DNA of 64,000 bases from Muribaculum sp. (GTDB lineage Bacteria; Bacteroidota; Bacteroidia; Bacteroidales; Muribaculaceae): positions 62,001 through 126,000 of the forward strand of contig VSOZ01000008.1 of the NCBI GenBank assembly GCA_009775095.1, written 5' to 3'. This document shows positions 42,035-49,396 of this stretch, piece after piece. Numbering within the stretch: the first letter of the stretch is position 1; every line of letters begins with the position of its first letter. A program made the position numbers and the translations under genes. The notes under the pieces were generated by a model that saw only the letters and a program-made list of their open reading frames with translations, was not told where the DNA came from and did no database searches.

Positions 42035-42442
42035 ATGACATATTTTAAATTGGCATTTGTATTATGTTCGGTTTTCTCTACTTTATGATACGGTTGTGAT
42101 GATTCTAAAGAATCCCCGGTTTCTAAACAAATAACGTTTGTCAATTATTCACCTGAATTAATATATGCTATTTTTGATAATGAACCTATCTCAGCAGAAA
42201 AGGCATTGACAATCCCGTATTATGATGAGTGGCATGTCATAAATACGGAAGAAACTCATACCGGCTATTACATGTATGTACATAAAGGCGGAAGCCTGTA
42301 TGTGCTTATCTACAAACCCGAGACCCTCAAAAAGTATACTCGCGAGGAGCTTATCGAAAACGACATCGCAGACTACCGCTACACTTTCACTTACGACGAG
42401 CTCGAAGCCCGCGACTTCACTATCACCTTCACCGGCGACTAA
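42035..42442 (+). pseudogene. Paralogous lipoprotein gene with an in-frame stop in its signal peptide
   Basis: ATG at 42035 opens MTYFKLAFVLCSVFSTL, then TGA (42086-42088), then YGCDDSKESPVS in the same frame, continuing unbroken to 42442. The lipobox Cys lies just after the stop, so the frame was surely one gene. The 78 codons from ATG 42206 remain open but lack a signal. A single base change (TGG or CGA to TGA) would explain it; sequencing error is possible. Confidence 0.8.
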
Positions 42443-42457
42443 AACCCACTTACCCAT

Positions 42458-42673
42458 ATGACCACATTAAACATAATATTAGGCGTGCTCCTTACAATCG
42501 TATTTGTTGCAATATCCTATTTTATGGCACGACAGCTATTCAAGGCCATAAAATCGCGCAACAAAGTATCGATCATCTACTCATCAGTCATAATCCTATT
42601 TTGGGTGGCATTCATAATCTATGCCATAATCCCCCAATACTCCGCCACCTTCAACCTGACAGCGCACTCCTGA
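42458..42673 (+). CDS. Small two-helix membrane protein
   Basis: 71 residues with helices at ~4-26 and ~41-60 and a basic loop (KAIKSRNKVS). It follows the broken lipoprotein gene by 15 bp. No recognised family. It is the last gene before BIME copy C and may belong to the same transferred AT-rich block. Confidence 0.6.
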   Translation: MTTLNIILGVLLTIVFVAISYFMARQLFKAIKSRNKVSIIYSSVIILFWVAFIIYAIIPQYSATFNLTAHS

Positions 42674-42717
42674 CATATCCCGACCCTACAGTATCCCCGT
42701 CAACATCCGACCGCTTG

Positions 42718-42800
42718 GTAGGGGCGCCGGTACCACGGCGCCCACTTACCCGGATGGCCATATAGGCTGCAGCCGGCCGCCGTAATACTGGCGGCCCTAC
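42718..42800 (+). repeat. BIME-like quasi-palindromic repeat, copy C (83 bp)
   Basis: GTAGGGGCGCC...GGCGGCCCTAC, with central CGGATGGCCATATAGG nearly identical to A1. It lies at the edge of the AT-rich block. Confidence 0.88.
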
Positions 42801-42802
42801 AT

Positions 42803-42918
42803 CGCCTCAACAAAACTCAAACAAGTTTGCTTCTGACCCCTATGTTCTTATGTATCCCGTCCTACCCCATAATGCTCAAATAAATTTGGCATTACCCCCG
42901 GCTTATTGCTATCTTTGC
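42803..42918 (+). promoter_or_regulatory. Extended conserved promoter module, copy 3, with a decayed extra copy
   Basis: 42871-42918: CTCAAATAAATTTGG, CCCCCGGCTTATTG and -7 box TATCTTTGC (42910-42918). Just upstream, 42803-42829 is 27 bp identical to 22098-22124, but its downstream -7 part is degenerate (CTTATGTATCCC). So two modules are stacked, only the second apparently functional. Predicted start is near 42924. Confidence 0.7.
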
Positions 42919-42946
42919 ACTATCTTAACCGTAAATCAGCGACACA

Positions 42947-44116
42947 GTGACAGCCCCTTCAGCCACCCGACATGCCCGTGTAGACGTAGCCGACGTGCTC
43001 CGCGGACTGTCAGTGCTCGGCATCATACTACTCCACTCAATCGAGCACTTCAACTTCTATTCGTTTCCCGACACAGCGACGCAGCCCGCATGGCTCAACT
43101 TCACCGACAAAGCCATATGGGACGGCCTCTTCTTTCTCCTCGGCGGAAAAGCATATGCCATATTTGCCCTCCTATTCGGCTTCAGCTTCTTCATTCAGGA
43201 CGATAACCAGCGCATGCGCGGCAATGACTTCCGCCGTCGCTTCTGCTGGCGCCTGATCCTGCTCTTCATAATAGGCAACATCAACGCCGTCTTCTTCACC
43301 GCCGAGATACTCGTCATGTACTCGCTCATAGGCTTTGTGCTCGTACTGACATGCCGCCTGTCGACCCGCACCCTGCTCCTGCTCTCGGCCCTGTGCATGA
43401 TCCAGCCCGTAGCCCTGTACCACACCGTAAGGGCCCTTGCCGACAGCGCCTACATAACCCCGTCGCTACCCACCGGCGACCTCTGGGGAGCGGCTTTTGC
43501 CGTACAATCGGGCGGCACATTCTGGGAGACACTCAAAGTCAACATATGGGAAGGACAGCTCGCAAGCCTCGCTTGGGCGTGGGACAATGCCCGCATATTC
43601 CAGACAGCAGCCCTCTTCATACTCGGCATGCTCATGGGGCGCGAGGGATGGCTCCTCGAGTCGCGGCTCAAAAACTGGGCCCCGGTGCTCGGCTGGGCGC
43701 TCGTAATCTACTTCCCCCTCACCGGTCTGGCCTCGCTCCTGCCCGACTTCATAGCCAACGAGAACGTCACCCGGCCCCTGCTGCTCATACTCACCTCGCT
43801 CTCCAAATTCTGCTTCATGCTCATACTCGTGTCGGGAGTGCTCTACCTTTGGTATCGCACCCGCGTGCGCGACACTTTGGCCCGCATAATACCCTACGGC
43901 CGCATGAGCATGACCAACTACGTCACCCAGAGCATGATAGGCTCGTTTGTGTACTACAACTGGGGCCTCGGCATGCACGCGCACCTCGGCATCACAGCCA
44001 GCTTCCTGCTCGGCATAGCCCTGTTTCTCGCCCAATACATGTTCTGCCGCTGGTGGATGACGCGCCACTCCCACGGCCCGTTTGAGTACGCATGGAAGCG
44101 CCTCACATGGATCTGA
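42947..44116 (+). CDS. DUF418 membrane protein
   Basis: 389 residues starting with GTG at 42947; no ATG fits better, and the leader of about 23 nt from the predicted start supports it. About ten membrane helices; N-terminal DVLRGLSVLGIILLHSIEHF is the DUF418/acyltransferase-like start, and YGRMSMTNYVTQSMIGSFVYYNWGLG is the DUF418 hallmark near the C-terminus. Function unknown; related proteins are suspected membrane transporters or acyl carriers. Monocistronic. Confidence 0.87.
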   Translation: MTAPSATRHARVDVADVLRGLSVLGIILLHSIEHFNFYSFPDTATQPAWLNFTDKAIWDGLFFLLGGKAYAIFALLFGFSFFIQDDNQRMRGNDFRRRFCWRLILLFIIGNINAVFFTAEILVMYSLIGFVLVLTCRLSTRTLLLLSALCMIQPVALYHTVRALADSAYITPSLPTGDLWGAAFAVQSGGTFWETLKVNIWEGQLASLAWAWDNARIFQTAALFILGMLMGREGWLLESRLKNWAPVLGWALVIYFPLTGLASLLPDFIANENVTRPLLLILTSLSKFCFMLILVSGVLYLWYRTRVRDTLARIIPYGRMSMTNYVTQSMIGSFVYYNWGLGMHAHLGITASFLLGIALFLAQYMFCRWWMTRHSHGPFEYAWKRLTWI

Positions 44117-44186
44117 CAACGCTCCACCCCGTGTTTTTTCACATACATTAGTACCGCATCCCCTTGCAGGTCACCGCGAAGTTAGC

Positions 44187-44195
44187 TATCTTTGC
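44187..44195 (+). promoter_or_regulatory. -7 box of rex
   Basis: TATCTTTGC; transcript start predicted near 44201, six bases before ATG 44207. The in-frame TTG at 44192 is part of the box and cannot be the start. Confidence 0.65.
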
Positions 44196-44206
44196 ATCCG
44201 GAGACT

Positions 44207-44866
44207 ATGGCTACAGAAGGCACAACACATCATTCACGCGACATTCTGCCCGAACCGACCCTGCATCGGCTTCCGTGGTATCTCGCTTACGTCAGCTTAC
44301 TACGGGCTGCCGGCATCGAGTATGTCTCTTCGACCCAGATAGCGCGTCAGATCAACGTCGACGCCTCAATGATAGCCAAGGACCTCTCCTTTCTCAACAT
44401 AAAAGGCAAGACACGCATAGGCTACGAAGTGACCTCGCTCGAGCATGTGCTTCAGGACTTCCTCGGCTTCAAGGTGGGCCACAACGCTGTCATAATAGGC
44501 GTAGGCAGCCTCGGCAACTCGCTCATTCAGGACTCCGGTCTGACCAACTACGGCCTCAACATCGTGGCCGGCTTCGACATACGCCCCGAGCTTGAAGGCA
44601 CCTCCATATGCGGAGTACCCATCTACAACATCAGCGAACTGAACCGCCGTCTGCCCGAACTCGACGCCTCCATAGGCATAGTCACAGTGCCCGTCGAGCG
44701 CGCGCAGGAAGTCAGCGATCTCGCCGTAAAAGCCGGCATAAAGGCCTTGTGGAACTTCACCCCCTTCCGCATCACCGCCCCCAAAGGCATCGTGATACAG
44801 AACACCTCAATCTACTCGCACCTCGCCGTAATGTACAACCGTCTCGGCGCCGGCAACACCAAATAA
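44207..44866 (+). CDS. rex: Redox-sensing transcriptional repressor Rex
   Basis: 219 residues from ATG 44207. N-terminal winged helix (PEPTLHRLPWYLAYVSLL, VSSTQIARQINVDASMIAKDLSFL) and Rossmann domain with GVGSLGNSL (NADH-binding), GFDIRPEL, VPVERAQEVSDL and a C-terminal swapped helix (SIYSHLAVMYNRL). Rex senses the NADH/NAD+ ratio and represses fermentation and respiration genes. Its mRNA is predicted to be nearly leaderless. A downstream FAH-like gene follows by 26 bp and may be co-transcribed. Confidence 0.95.
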   Translation: MATEGTTHHSRDILPEPTLHRLPWYLAYVSLLRAAGIEYVSSTQIARQINVDASMIAKDLSFLNIKGKTRIGYEVTSLEHVLQDFLGFKVGHNAVIIGVGSLGNSLIQDSGLTNYGLNIVAGFDIRPELEGTSICGVPIYNISELNRRLPELDASIGIVTVPVERAQEVSDLAVKAGIKALWNFTPFRITAPKGIVIQNTSIYSHLAVMYNRLGAGNTK

Positions 44867-44892
44867 ACCCACCCTGCATAGCCGCCGGCATC

Positions 44893-45465
44893 ATGAAAGT
44901 AATAGCATTTGACCGTACACCCGACTCACCGCTCGACATGCCCGTTGGAGCCGACATCATGCCCGACTCCGCCATAATAAAAGACGCCAAGCCGTTTTTT
45001 CTGCCTCCGTTGTCTGACAACTGGGACTACTACATCTGTCCGGCATTCCGCGTGTCGCGCCTCGGCAAAAACATAGGCCCGCGCTTCGCTCCGCGCTACA
45101 TCGACGCCGTCACCGCAGCCGTCATCACACGTCCGGTCGACGCCATCGACCGTTGGAGCGGCCTCTCTGCCGGACTCCTCAACATCTACGAAGGAGCCGT
45201 CATAATAGGTGACTGGCAGCCCCTTGACATCCTCACTCCCGACACCAGCATAACCATCGACACACCCGACACGACAACATTCAAGATCGGCAGCGCATAC
45301 GATGAGGCGTGCGCCCTCCTTGCCGCCACTGCAGCCATAGGCACCATAAAGATCGGCGACATACTCATACCATCGCGCCGGCTCTTCGCCCGCAATCTCC
45401 CTCTCGGAACCCTGCTGACCGCCACGGCAGCATCCACTCCCCTGCTTACCCTCAAAATACGCTGA
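44893..45465 (+). CDS. Degenerate fumarylacetoacetate-hydrolase-fold protein
   Basis: 190 residues from ATG 44893; an earlier frame runs through rex and is rejected. MPDSAIIKDAKPFFLP, then VSRLGKNIGPRFAPRYIDAVTAAV align with the FAH pattern (DSAxxxxGKPFFxP, xxRLGKxIxxRFAxRYYDxxxxG). The acidic metal-ligand strand normally reading HEVELVV is YYICPAFR here, and later Glu/Asp ligands are not evident; total length is slightly short. Likely a catalytically dead relative. Such FAH-like genes behind rex occur in Bacteroidales, as I recall. Confidence 0.65.
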   Translation: MKVIAFDRTPDSPLDMPVGADIMPDSAIIKDAKPFFLPPLSDNWDYYICPAFRVSRLGKNIGPRFAPRYIDAVTAAVITRPVDAIDRWSGLSAGLLNIYEGAVIIGDWQPLDILTPDTSITIDTPDTTTFKIGSAYDEACALLAATAAIGTIKIGDILIPSRRLFARNLPLGTLLTATAASTPLLTLKIR

Positions 45466-45473
45466 CCTCACGG

Positions 45474-46361
45474 TCAGTCAAGGCTGCCGTCAAGAAAGCG
45501 CTCAGCCGGAGGCAGGGCGCCTTTATACACTACCGTACCGGTAGAGTCCACTATCATATACGCGGGAAAACGCACTACTCCATGTGACTCCATCAGAGCC
45601 TTGTTGCCCTCATAGTCGACCGACAGGACAGGAAATGTATAACCCCGTCCATGCACGATGCTGTCGCCCTTGAGAGGCATTTCACCCATCGAAGGAAAAC
45701 GACAGAACACCGCATACACGCCGACTTTATCGGTAAATTTATACTTATCATGCAGCCTCTCTATCTCAGGCATCGCTTTATAACAATACCCGCACGAGCT
45801 TGACCAGAAGTCGAGCAGCACATATCCCTTGCTGACAGAAGAAAGCGGCACCTCGTCGCCGTTCGAGTCCGTGACTGTAAGCTCTATCTTCTCCGAACTT
45901 GAAGACCGGCCGCTGAAAGAGCCGTAACGAACGAAATTGTACCAATAGTCCCAGCCGAAGAAAGCCATCGCCACAACCGTCGCCAAGAAACCGGCCGAAA
46001 CGGCGACACGGAGCATCCTGTGCCGTGAAAATCCACCCGCATACCAAGCTATTATGATAGCCGACATCTTGAATACGGTGTCAGGCACCGCAGCGTACGG
46101 GGCGGCGCATATAACTATCAATATTTCCGAGACAAAGGGCAGAAGAGCTACAATGAGGAAATACCATGTACGGTACCTATACTTCGTAGCCCGTTGCAGC
46201 AGCAATGTAACCGCAAAAAGCAATATAGACCCCAGAAATTGCGACAACGCGAACCCCTCAAGTCCGAAAAGCGTGAAATATCCGCCGCGCGGCAAAATCG
46301 TAAGCAGGTACAAGCACGCATACACGACAAATATCACCGCTGCCGCAGCGCATTTCCTCAT
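45474..46361 (-). CDS. Membrane protein with TlpA-like thioredoxin domain
   Basis: About 295 residues (ATG 46361; an ATG at 46379 is possible). Four to five membrane helices in the first ~150 residues, then a thioredoxin fold (~160-300) with KGYVLLDFWSSSCGYCYKAMPEIERL (CxxC as CGYC) and cis-Pro region VRFPAYMIVD. The redox domain would face the periplasm. It probably reduces or oxidises envelope disulfides; partner unknown. Downstream of the GH43 gene on the same strand. Confidence 0.82.
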   Translation of the reverse strand: MRKCAAAAVIFVVYACLYLLTILPRGGYFTLFGLEGFALSQFLGSILLFAVTLLLQRATKYRYRTWYFLIVALLPFVSEILIVICAAPYAAVPDTVFKMSAIIIAWYAGGFSRHRMLRVAVSAGFLATVVAMAFFGWDYWYNFVRYGSFSGRSSSSEKIELTVTDSNGDEVPLSSVSKGYVLLDFWSSSCGYCYKAMPEIERLHDKYKFTDKVGVYAVFCRFPSMGEMPLKGDSIVHGRGYTFPVLSVDYEGNKALMESHGVVRFPAYMIVDSTGTVVYKGALPPAERFLDGSLD

Positions 46362-46380
46362 CACCCTGCCCCTCATCATA

Positions 46381-46413
46381 TTATGAACTATGAATTATGC
46401 ACTATGCATTATT
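46381..46413. repeat. AATTATGCA-type intercistronic repeat, copy 1
   Basis: ATGAACTATGAATTATGCACTATGC-type sequence made of overlapping ATGAATTATGCA and ATGCATTAT units. It spans the stop codon of the GH43 gene. A close relative occurs at 61014-61050. Confidence 0.6.
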
Positions 46414-48496
46414 CACACTCTTCCCAGCGGAGCACGGCACCGTTGCGGCGTGCCGGGTCGGCACCGGTGTAGTCCATCGAATATGGGCTGCCCGTGGTGG
46501 GGCTCTTGCCTATGTAGCGATGATTGCGCATCGACATGAGCATGAACTCCTTGTCAAGATAGTCCTGCCACATGAACTCCTCGGCAAGCTCTGCGTTGTC
46601 GGTCAGACGCACGTCGCCCGGCAGTCCGAAGCCCGATACAAACACATAGCGGCCGTCGGCACACTGCAGCACCACCTTGCCGTTGCCGCGGTCAAGCACG
46701 CGGAAGCGTGTCTGCGGCGAGACGTTATCCTTGGACGTGTCATACACAAGTCCGTGCAACATAGCGTTCATGGGCAGTCCTGTCGCCATGTTTATGATGC
46801 GGAAAGTCTTTCCGAAAGGTATATAGCCCGTACGGTCGGCTTTCGGCTCCTCGACAGTGAAGTTGTCAAACTCCGCATATCCTCCGTTTTTTCCGTTTTT
46901 ATTGAAAGCAAACAGCGACATGCGTGAACCTTGGAAGGTTATAAGCTGGTAACTCAGCGTCATTTCACGGCCTATCGAGTGAAACTCCCGGCCGTCGGTC
47001 GAGTAGGCATACCGCCCCTTGTCGTTGTCGAAGTCGCCGATAAAGCGGAGCCATATGCGACCGTCGGTCAGCTTGACGGGCACGTCGGTGGTGTCATTGT
47101 CAACCTGCTCAAAGCAGCGAAGCACCGGTTGCTTGCCCTCCTTGACGATGCCGACCCATGAACAGGGCACGTTTATGTTGCCCAGACCGCACACGTCACC
47201 ATCCTTAAGATGGTTTACATCAAGCTCGACGGTGGTTATCGACGCCGGCCCTACGACACGCTGGGTCAGCGTATTGCGCGCCCACATAAGCTGCTCGGCA
47301 GGCATGGTACGCAAACGCAGCCGTCCGCCCCGCAGCTCCCACATCTTGTCGTCGGGATTATGGTTCCACTGCCATATGCGCTTCAGTTCACGGCCGTCGA
47401 AGTCGTCGCTGCGCTCGTAGGCGGCGTGAGGCGTCACGGTGCCGCGAGCTGCTGTCGACGGTTTGAGCCATGTACGCGGTGCACGTCCGAGATTTCCCTC
47501 AAGCCCTATCATGGGCCATCCGTCAACCCATGTCACGGGCGCCAATGTGGTAGTGCGACCGATCGAGTGGAAGTCCATCATCAACAGCGCCCACCACTCT
47601 CCGTCGGGAGTCGATACAATACCGCCCTGATGTATGTTGGACGCGGCAGTCTTGTCAGGGTCGGCCGGCGCTATCCTTACAGGATGACCGTCAGGCATGA
47701 TGCGGCCGTTGATGCGCGTACCCGGCGCCGCATGGTAGCCGAATGTCTCGTCGGCCGTTATAACACAAGTTTCATACGGACCCCATATATTATCGGCGCG
47801 CGAGCACAGAGTACGGCCGTTGGGAGCATAATCGGTCGATATAAGATAGTACTTGCCGTTTATCTTATACATGTGGTGGCCCTCGCCTATAGCGCTGCCC
47901 TCAGGAATGATGACACGCTCAGTACCCTCGACCGGACCGCTCATATCGGGCTTCAGTTCCGTACACTTAACCTCGCCGTAGCCGTGTATGGCATATATCT
48001 TGCCGTCGTCATCAAAGAGCACGCCGAGATCATAGATGCGCCCCTGCATGTTGATGTGCTTCCACGGACCCTCTATCTTGTCGCTTATAAAGCACTGCAG
48101 TCCCTTGCCGTTTACGTTGGAGTATATGTAGAATTTGCCGTCATTGTAGCGTATACATGGCGCCCATATGCCCTGACCGTACACCTCCTTGCCGTTTTTC
48201 AGCGAGAACGCGTCGTCATCGAAGTCAAAGCGGTCGAAACAATATGATACATTCTCCCAGTTGACAAGGTCTTTTGAGTGGAGTATCACAAGCCCCGGCA
48301 CAGAGTGCATCGTTGTACCGGCAAGATAATAGTCGTCACCGACCCTTAAAATGTCGGGATCGGAAAACTCGTCATACATCAACGGATTAGTAAATGTGCC
48401 GTTGCCGTTGTCGGCGGTCCATGAGCGGCTCTGCGCCGACCCGCACAATGCGGCGGCAGCCAATGCCATACTTAATACAATCTTTTTAGCACCCAT
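46409..48496 (-). CDS. Three-domain GH43 glycosidase (beta-xylosidase/arabinosidase type)
   Basis: 695 residues with signal peptide (cut near CGSAQS). Residues ~28-325: GH43 propeller with base Asp in FSDPDIL, pKa-modulating Asp in DLGVLFDDDGK and acid Glu in IGEGHHMYK. Residues ~340-545: beta-sandwich C-terminal domain (FDGRELKRIWQWNHNP, LTQRVVGPAS) as in GH43 xylosidases. Residues ~560-695: an extra domain (FRIINMATGLPMNA, VVLQCADGRYVFVSG, MLMSMRNHRYIGKS) resembling a beta-trefoil or actin-crosslinking-like lectin fold. Likely releases xylose or arabinose from plant hemicellulose, which would suit the arabinose operon downstream. Confidence 0.9.
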   Translation of the reverse strand: MGAKKIVLSMALAAAALCGSAQSRSWTADNGNGTFTNPLMYDEFSDPDILRVGDDYYLAGTTMHSVPGLVILHSKDLVNWENVSYCFDRFDFDDDAFSLKNGKEVYGQGIWAPCIRYNDGKFYIYSNVNGKGLQCFISDKIEGPWKHINMQGRIYDLGVLFDDDGKIYAIHGYGEVKCTELKPDMSGPVEGTERVIIPEGSAIGEGHHMYKINGKYYLISTDYAPNGRTLCSRADNIWGPYETCVITADETFGYHAAPGTRINGRIMPDGHPVRIAPADPDKTAASNIHQGGIVSTPDGEWWALLMMDFHSIGRTTTLAPVTWVDGWPMIGLEGNLGRAPRTWLKPSTAARGTVTPHAAYERSDDFDGRELKRIWQWNHNPDDKMWELRGGRLRLRTMPAEQLMWARNTLTQRVVGPASITTVELDVNHLKDGDVCGLGNINVPCSWVGIVKEGKQPVLRCFEQVDNDTTDVPVKLTDGRIWLRFIGDFDNDKGRYAYSTDGREFHSIGREMTLSYQLITFQGSRMSLFAFNKNGKNGGYAEFDNFTVEEPKADRTGYIPFGKTFRIINMATGLPMNAMLHGLVYDTSKDNVSPQTRFRVLDRGNGKVVLQCADGRYVFVSGFGLPGDVRLTDNAELAEEFMWQDYLDKEFMLMSMRNHRYIGKSPTTGSPYSMDYTGADPARRNGAVLRWEECE

Positions 48497-48513
48497 AACT
48501 ATATTGCTGTTAT

Positions 48514-48560
48514 ATCTTATTACTTAATACTTATCACCTAATACTTAATACTTAGTACTT
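48514..48560. repeat. TAATACTTA imperfect tandem repeat
   Basis: Four to five imperfect copies of a 9-10-bp TAATACTTA unit just upstream of the GH43 gene. Low-complexity spacer; it may affect promoter spacing. Confidence 0.6.
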
Positions 48561-49049
48561 GTCGGTTTTTATAAAACCGACTCTGTTTGTAGGGACGCCC
48601 GTACCACGGCGTCCGCATCCCCGCATGGCCATCCGGGTGCGCGGGCGCCGTAATACTGGCGCCCCTACTTTCCGACAAAATATAAACCGCTCAACCGGAT
48701 TTTGCTTATGATCCAACAAAAGCATAATACCACGGTTTATCTCAATGGCCGTCGCGCTCCTCAGCACGCTCGACAACATGGCTACCCCCAGTTCGGTAAA
48801 CGCAAACGGCATGTACTTGAAGTTGCTTCCTCTACCTTCTTTCAAGATGCCAAATTGGCATCTTGAAAGCTCTTCTTTGGTGAGTTCAAACATAAAGTCG
48901 TCACCTTCAAAGCGCTCGATATTACGTCGCACGGCTCTTTTAAGTTGCGCCGTTTCAACGCCGTACATTTCCGCGAGGTCGTAGTCAAGCATTACCTGCT
49001 GACCTCTTATCTCGTAAATCTTATTCTGTATTAACTGTAAATTATTCAT
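48552..49049 (-). CDS. ORF6N domain protein with repeat-derived C-terminus
   Basis: 166 residues from ATG 49049 (MNNLQLIQNKIYEIRGQQV); an earlier in-frame start at 49106 lacks support. Residues ~5-92 form an ORF6N domain (VMLDYDLAEMYGVETAQLKRAVRRN, FTELGVAMLSSVLRS). The last ~40 residues (after residue ~126) are Arg/Gly/Pro-rich because they are read through BIME copy D (48589-48668). The original C-terminus appears to have been replaced by repeat insertion. The phage-type domain probably binds DNA; function unknown. Confidence 0.75.
   Translation of the reverse strand: MNNLQLIQNKIYEIRGQQVMLDYDLAEMYGVETAQLKRAVRRNIERFEGDDFMFELTKEELSRCQFGILKEGRGSNFKYMPFAFTELGVAMLSSVLRSATAIEINRGIMLLLDHKQNPVERFIFCRKVGAPVLRRPRTRMAMRGCGRRGTGVPTNRVGFIKTDKY
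48589..48668 (-). repeat. BIME-like quasi-palindromic repeat, copy D (80 bp, inverted)
   Basis: Reads best on the minus strand: GTAGGGGCGCCAGTATTACG...ACGGGCGTCCCTAC, with ATGGCCAT at the centre. Its minus-strand left flank (TATTTTGTCGGAAA) is identical to the left flank of A1, which fixes its orientation. It lies inside the 3' end of the ORF6N gene. Confidence 0.82.
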
Positions 49050-49154
49050 GGTTTCGGTTAAAATGAGGGAAAACTGATGCGACACCCTTACAGGCCTGAC
49101 TGACACTTGACTTTTATACTTGAACGAGGGAACGGTTATGACCTGCTTTAATTG

Positions 49155-49226
49155 TAGCCCGGAGCGGAATCGAACCGCTATCTAAGGTTTAGGAAACCTC
49201 TATTCTATCCGTTGAACTACCGGGCC
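49155..49226 (-). tRNA. tRNA-Arg (anticodon CCT)
   Basis: 72-nt minus-strand fold: acceptor GGCCCGG/CCGGGCT, anticodon stem GAGGT/ACCTT around TTCCTAA with anticodon CCT, T-arm AGCGG-TTCGATT-CCGCT and discriminator A. Reads AGG codons. Confidence 0.94.
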
Positions 49227-49250
49227 GTCACATAACCTATATTAGACAAT

Positions 49251-49300
49251 GCAAAGATACGAATAAGTCGAGTGCAAAACCAAATTTATTTGAGTTTTGC
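49251..49300 (-). promoter_or_regulatory. Extended conserved promoter module, copy 4 (tRNA-Arg)
   Basis: Minus strand: CAAAACTCAAATAAATTTGG, TTTTGCACTCGACTTATTCG, TATCTTTGC (49259-49251). The -7 box ends 24 bp upstream of the tRNA. Confidence 0.78.
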
Positions 49301-49331
49301 CGAGCATGAGTATCCCGGAAATTGTCATAAT

Positions 49332-49367
49332 ATAAAAACGGGAGCGACCTTAACATCGCCGCTCCCG
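49332..49367 (-). terminator. Terminator of arabinose operon
   Basis: Minus strand CGGGAGCG pairs with CGCTCCCG (12-nt loop between 8-bp arms) followed by TTTTTATA. It lies 30 bp beyond the araB stop: a clear intrinsic terminator. Confidence 0.88.
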
Positions 49368-49396
49368 ATATTTGTTTGCCCGTCGGCGTATGCGAC

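Noticed and set aside
42086..42088. TGA read through as tryptophan or selenocysteine
   Set aside because: No SECIS-like structure seen, TGA is a normal stop for neighbouring genes (for example 22945 and 37719), and a nonsense mutation is simpler.
47210..48247. 345-codon open frame on the plus strand opposite the GH43 gene
   Set aside because: Antisense to a clear GH43 enzyme with all catalytic motifs; composition and lack of motifs show a shadow of G/C-ending codons.
19457..49049. Prophage suggested by KilA-N and ORF6N proteins
   Set aside because: The two genes are 28 kb apart with housekeeping genes between and no capsid, integrase, portal or terminase genes.
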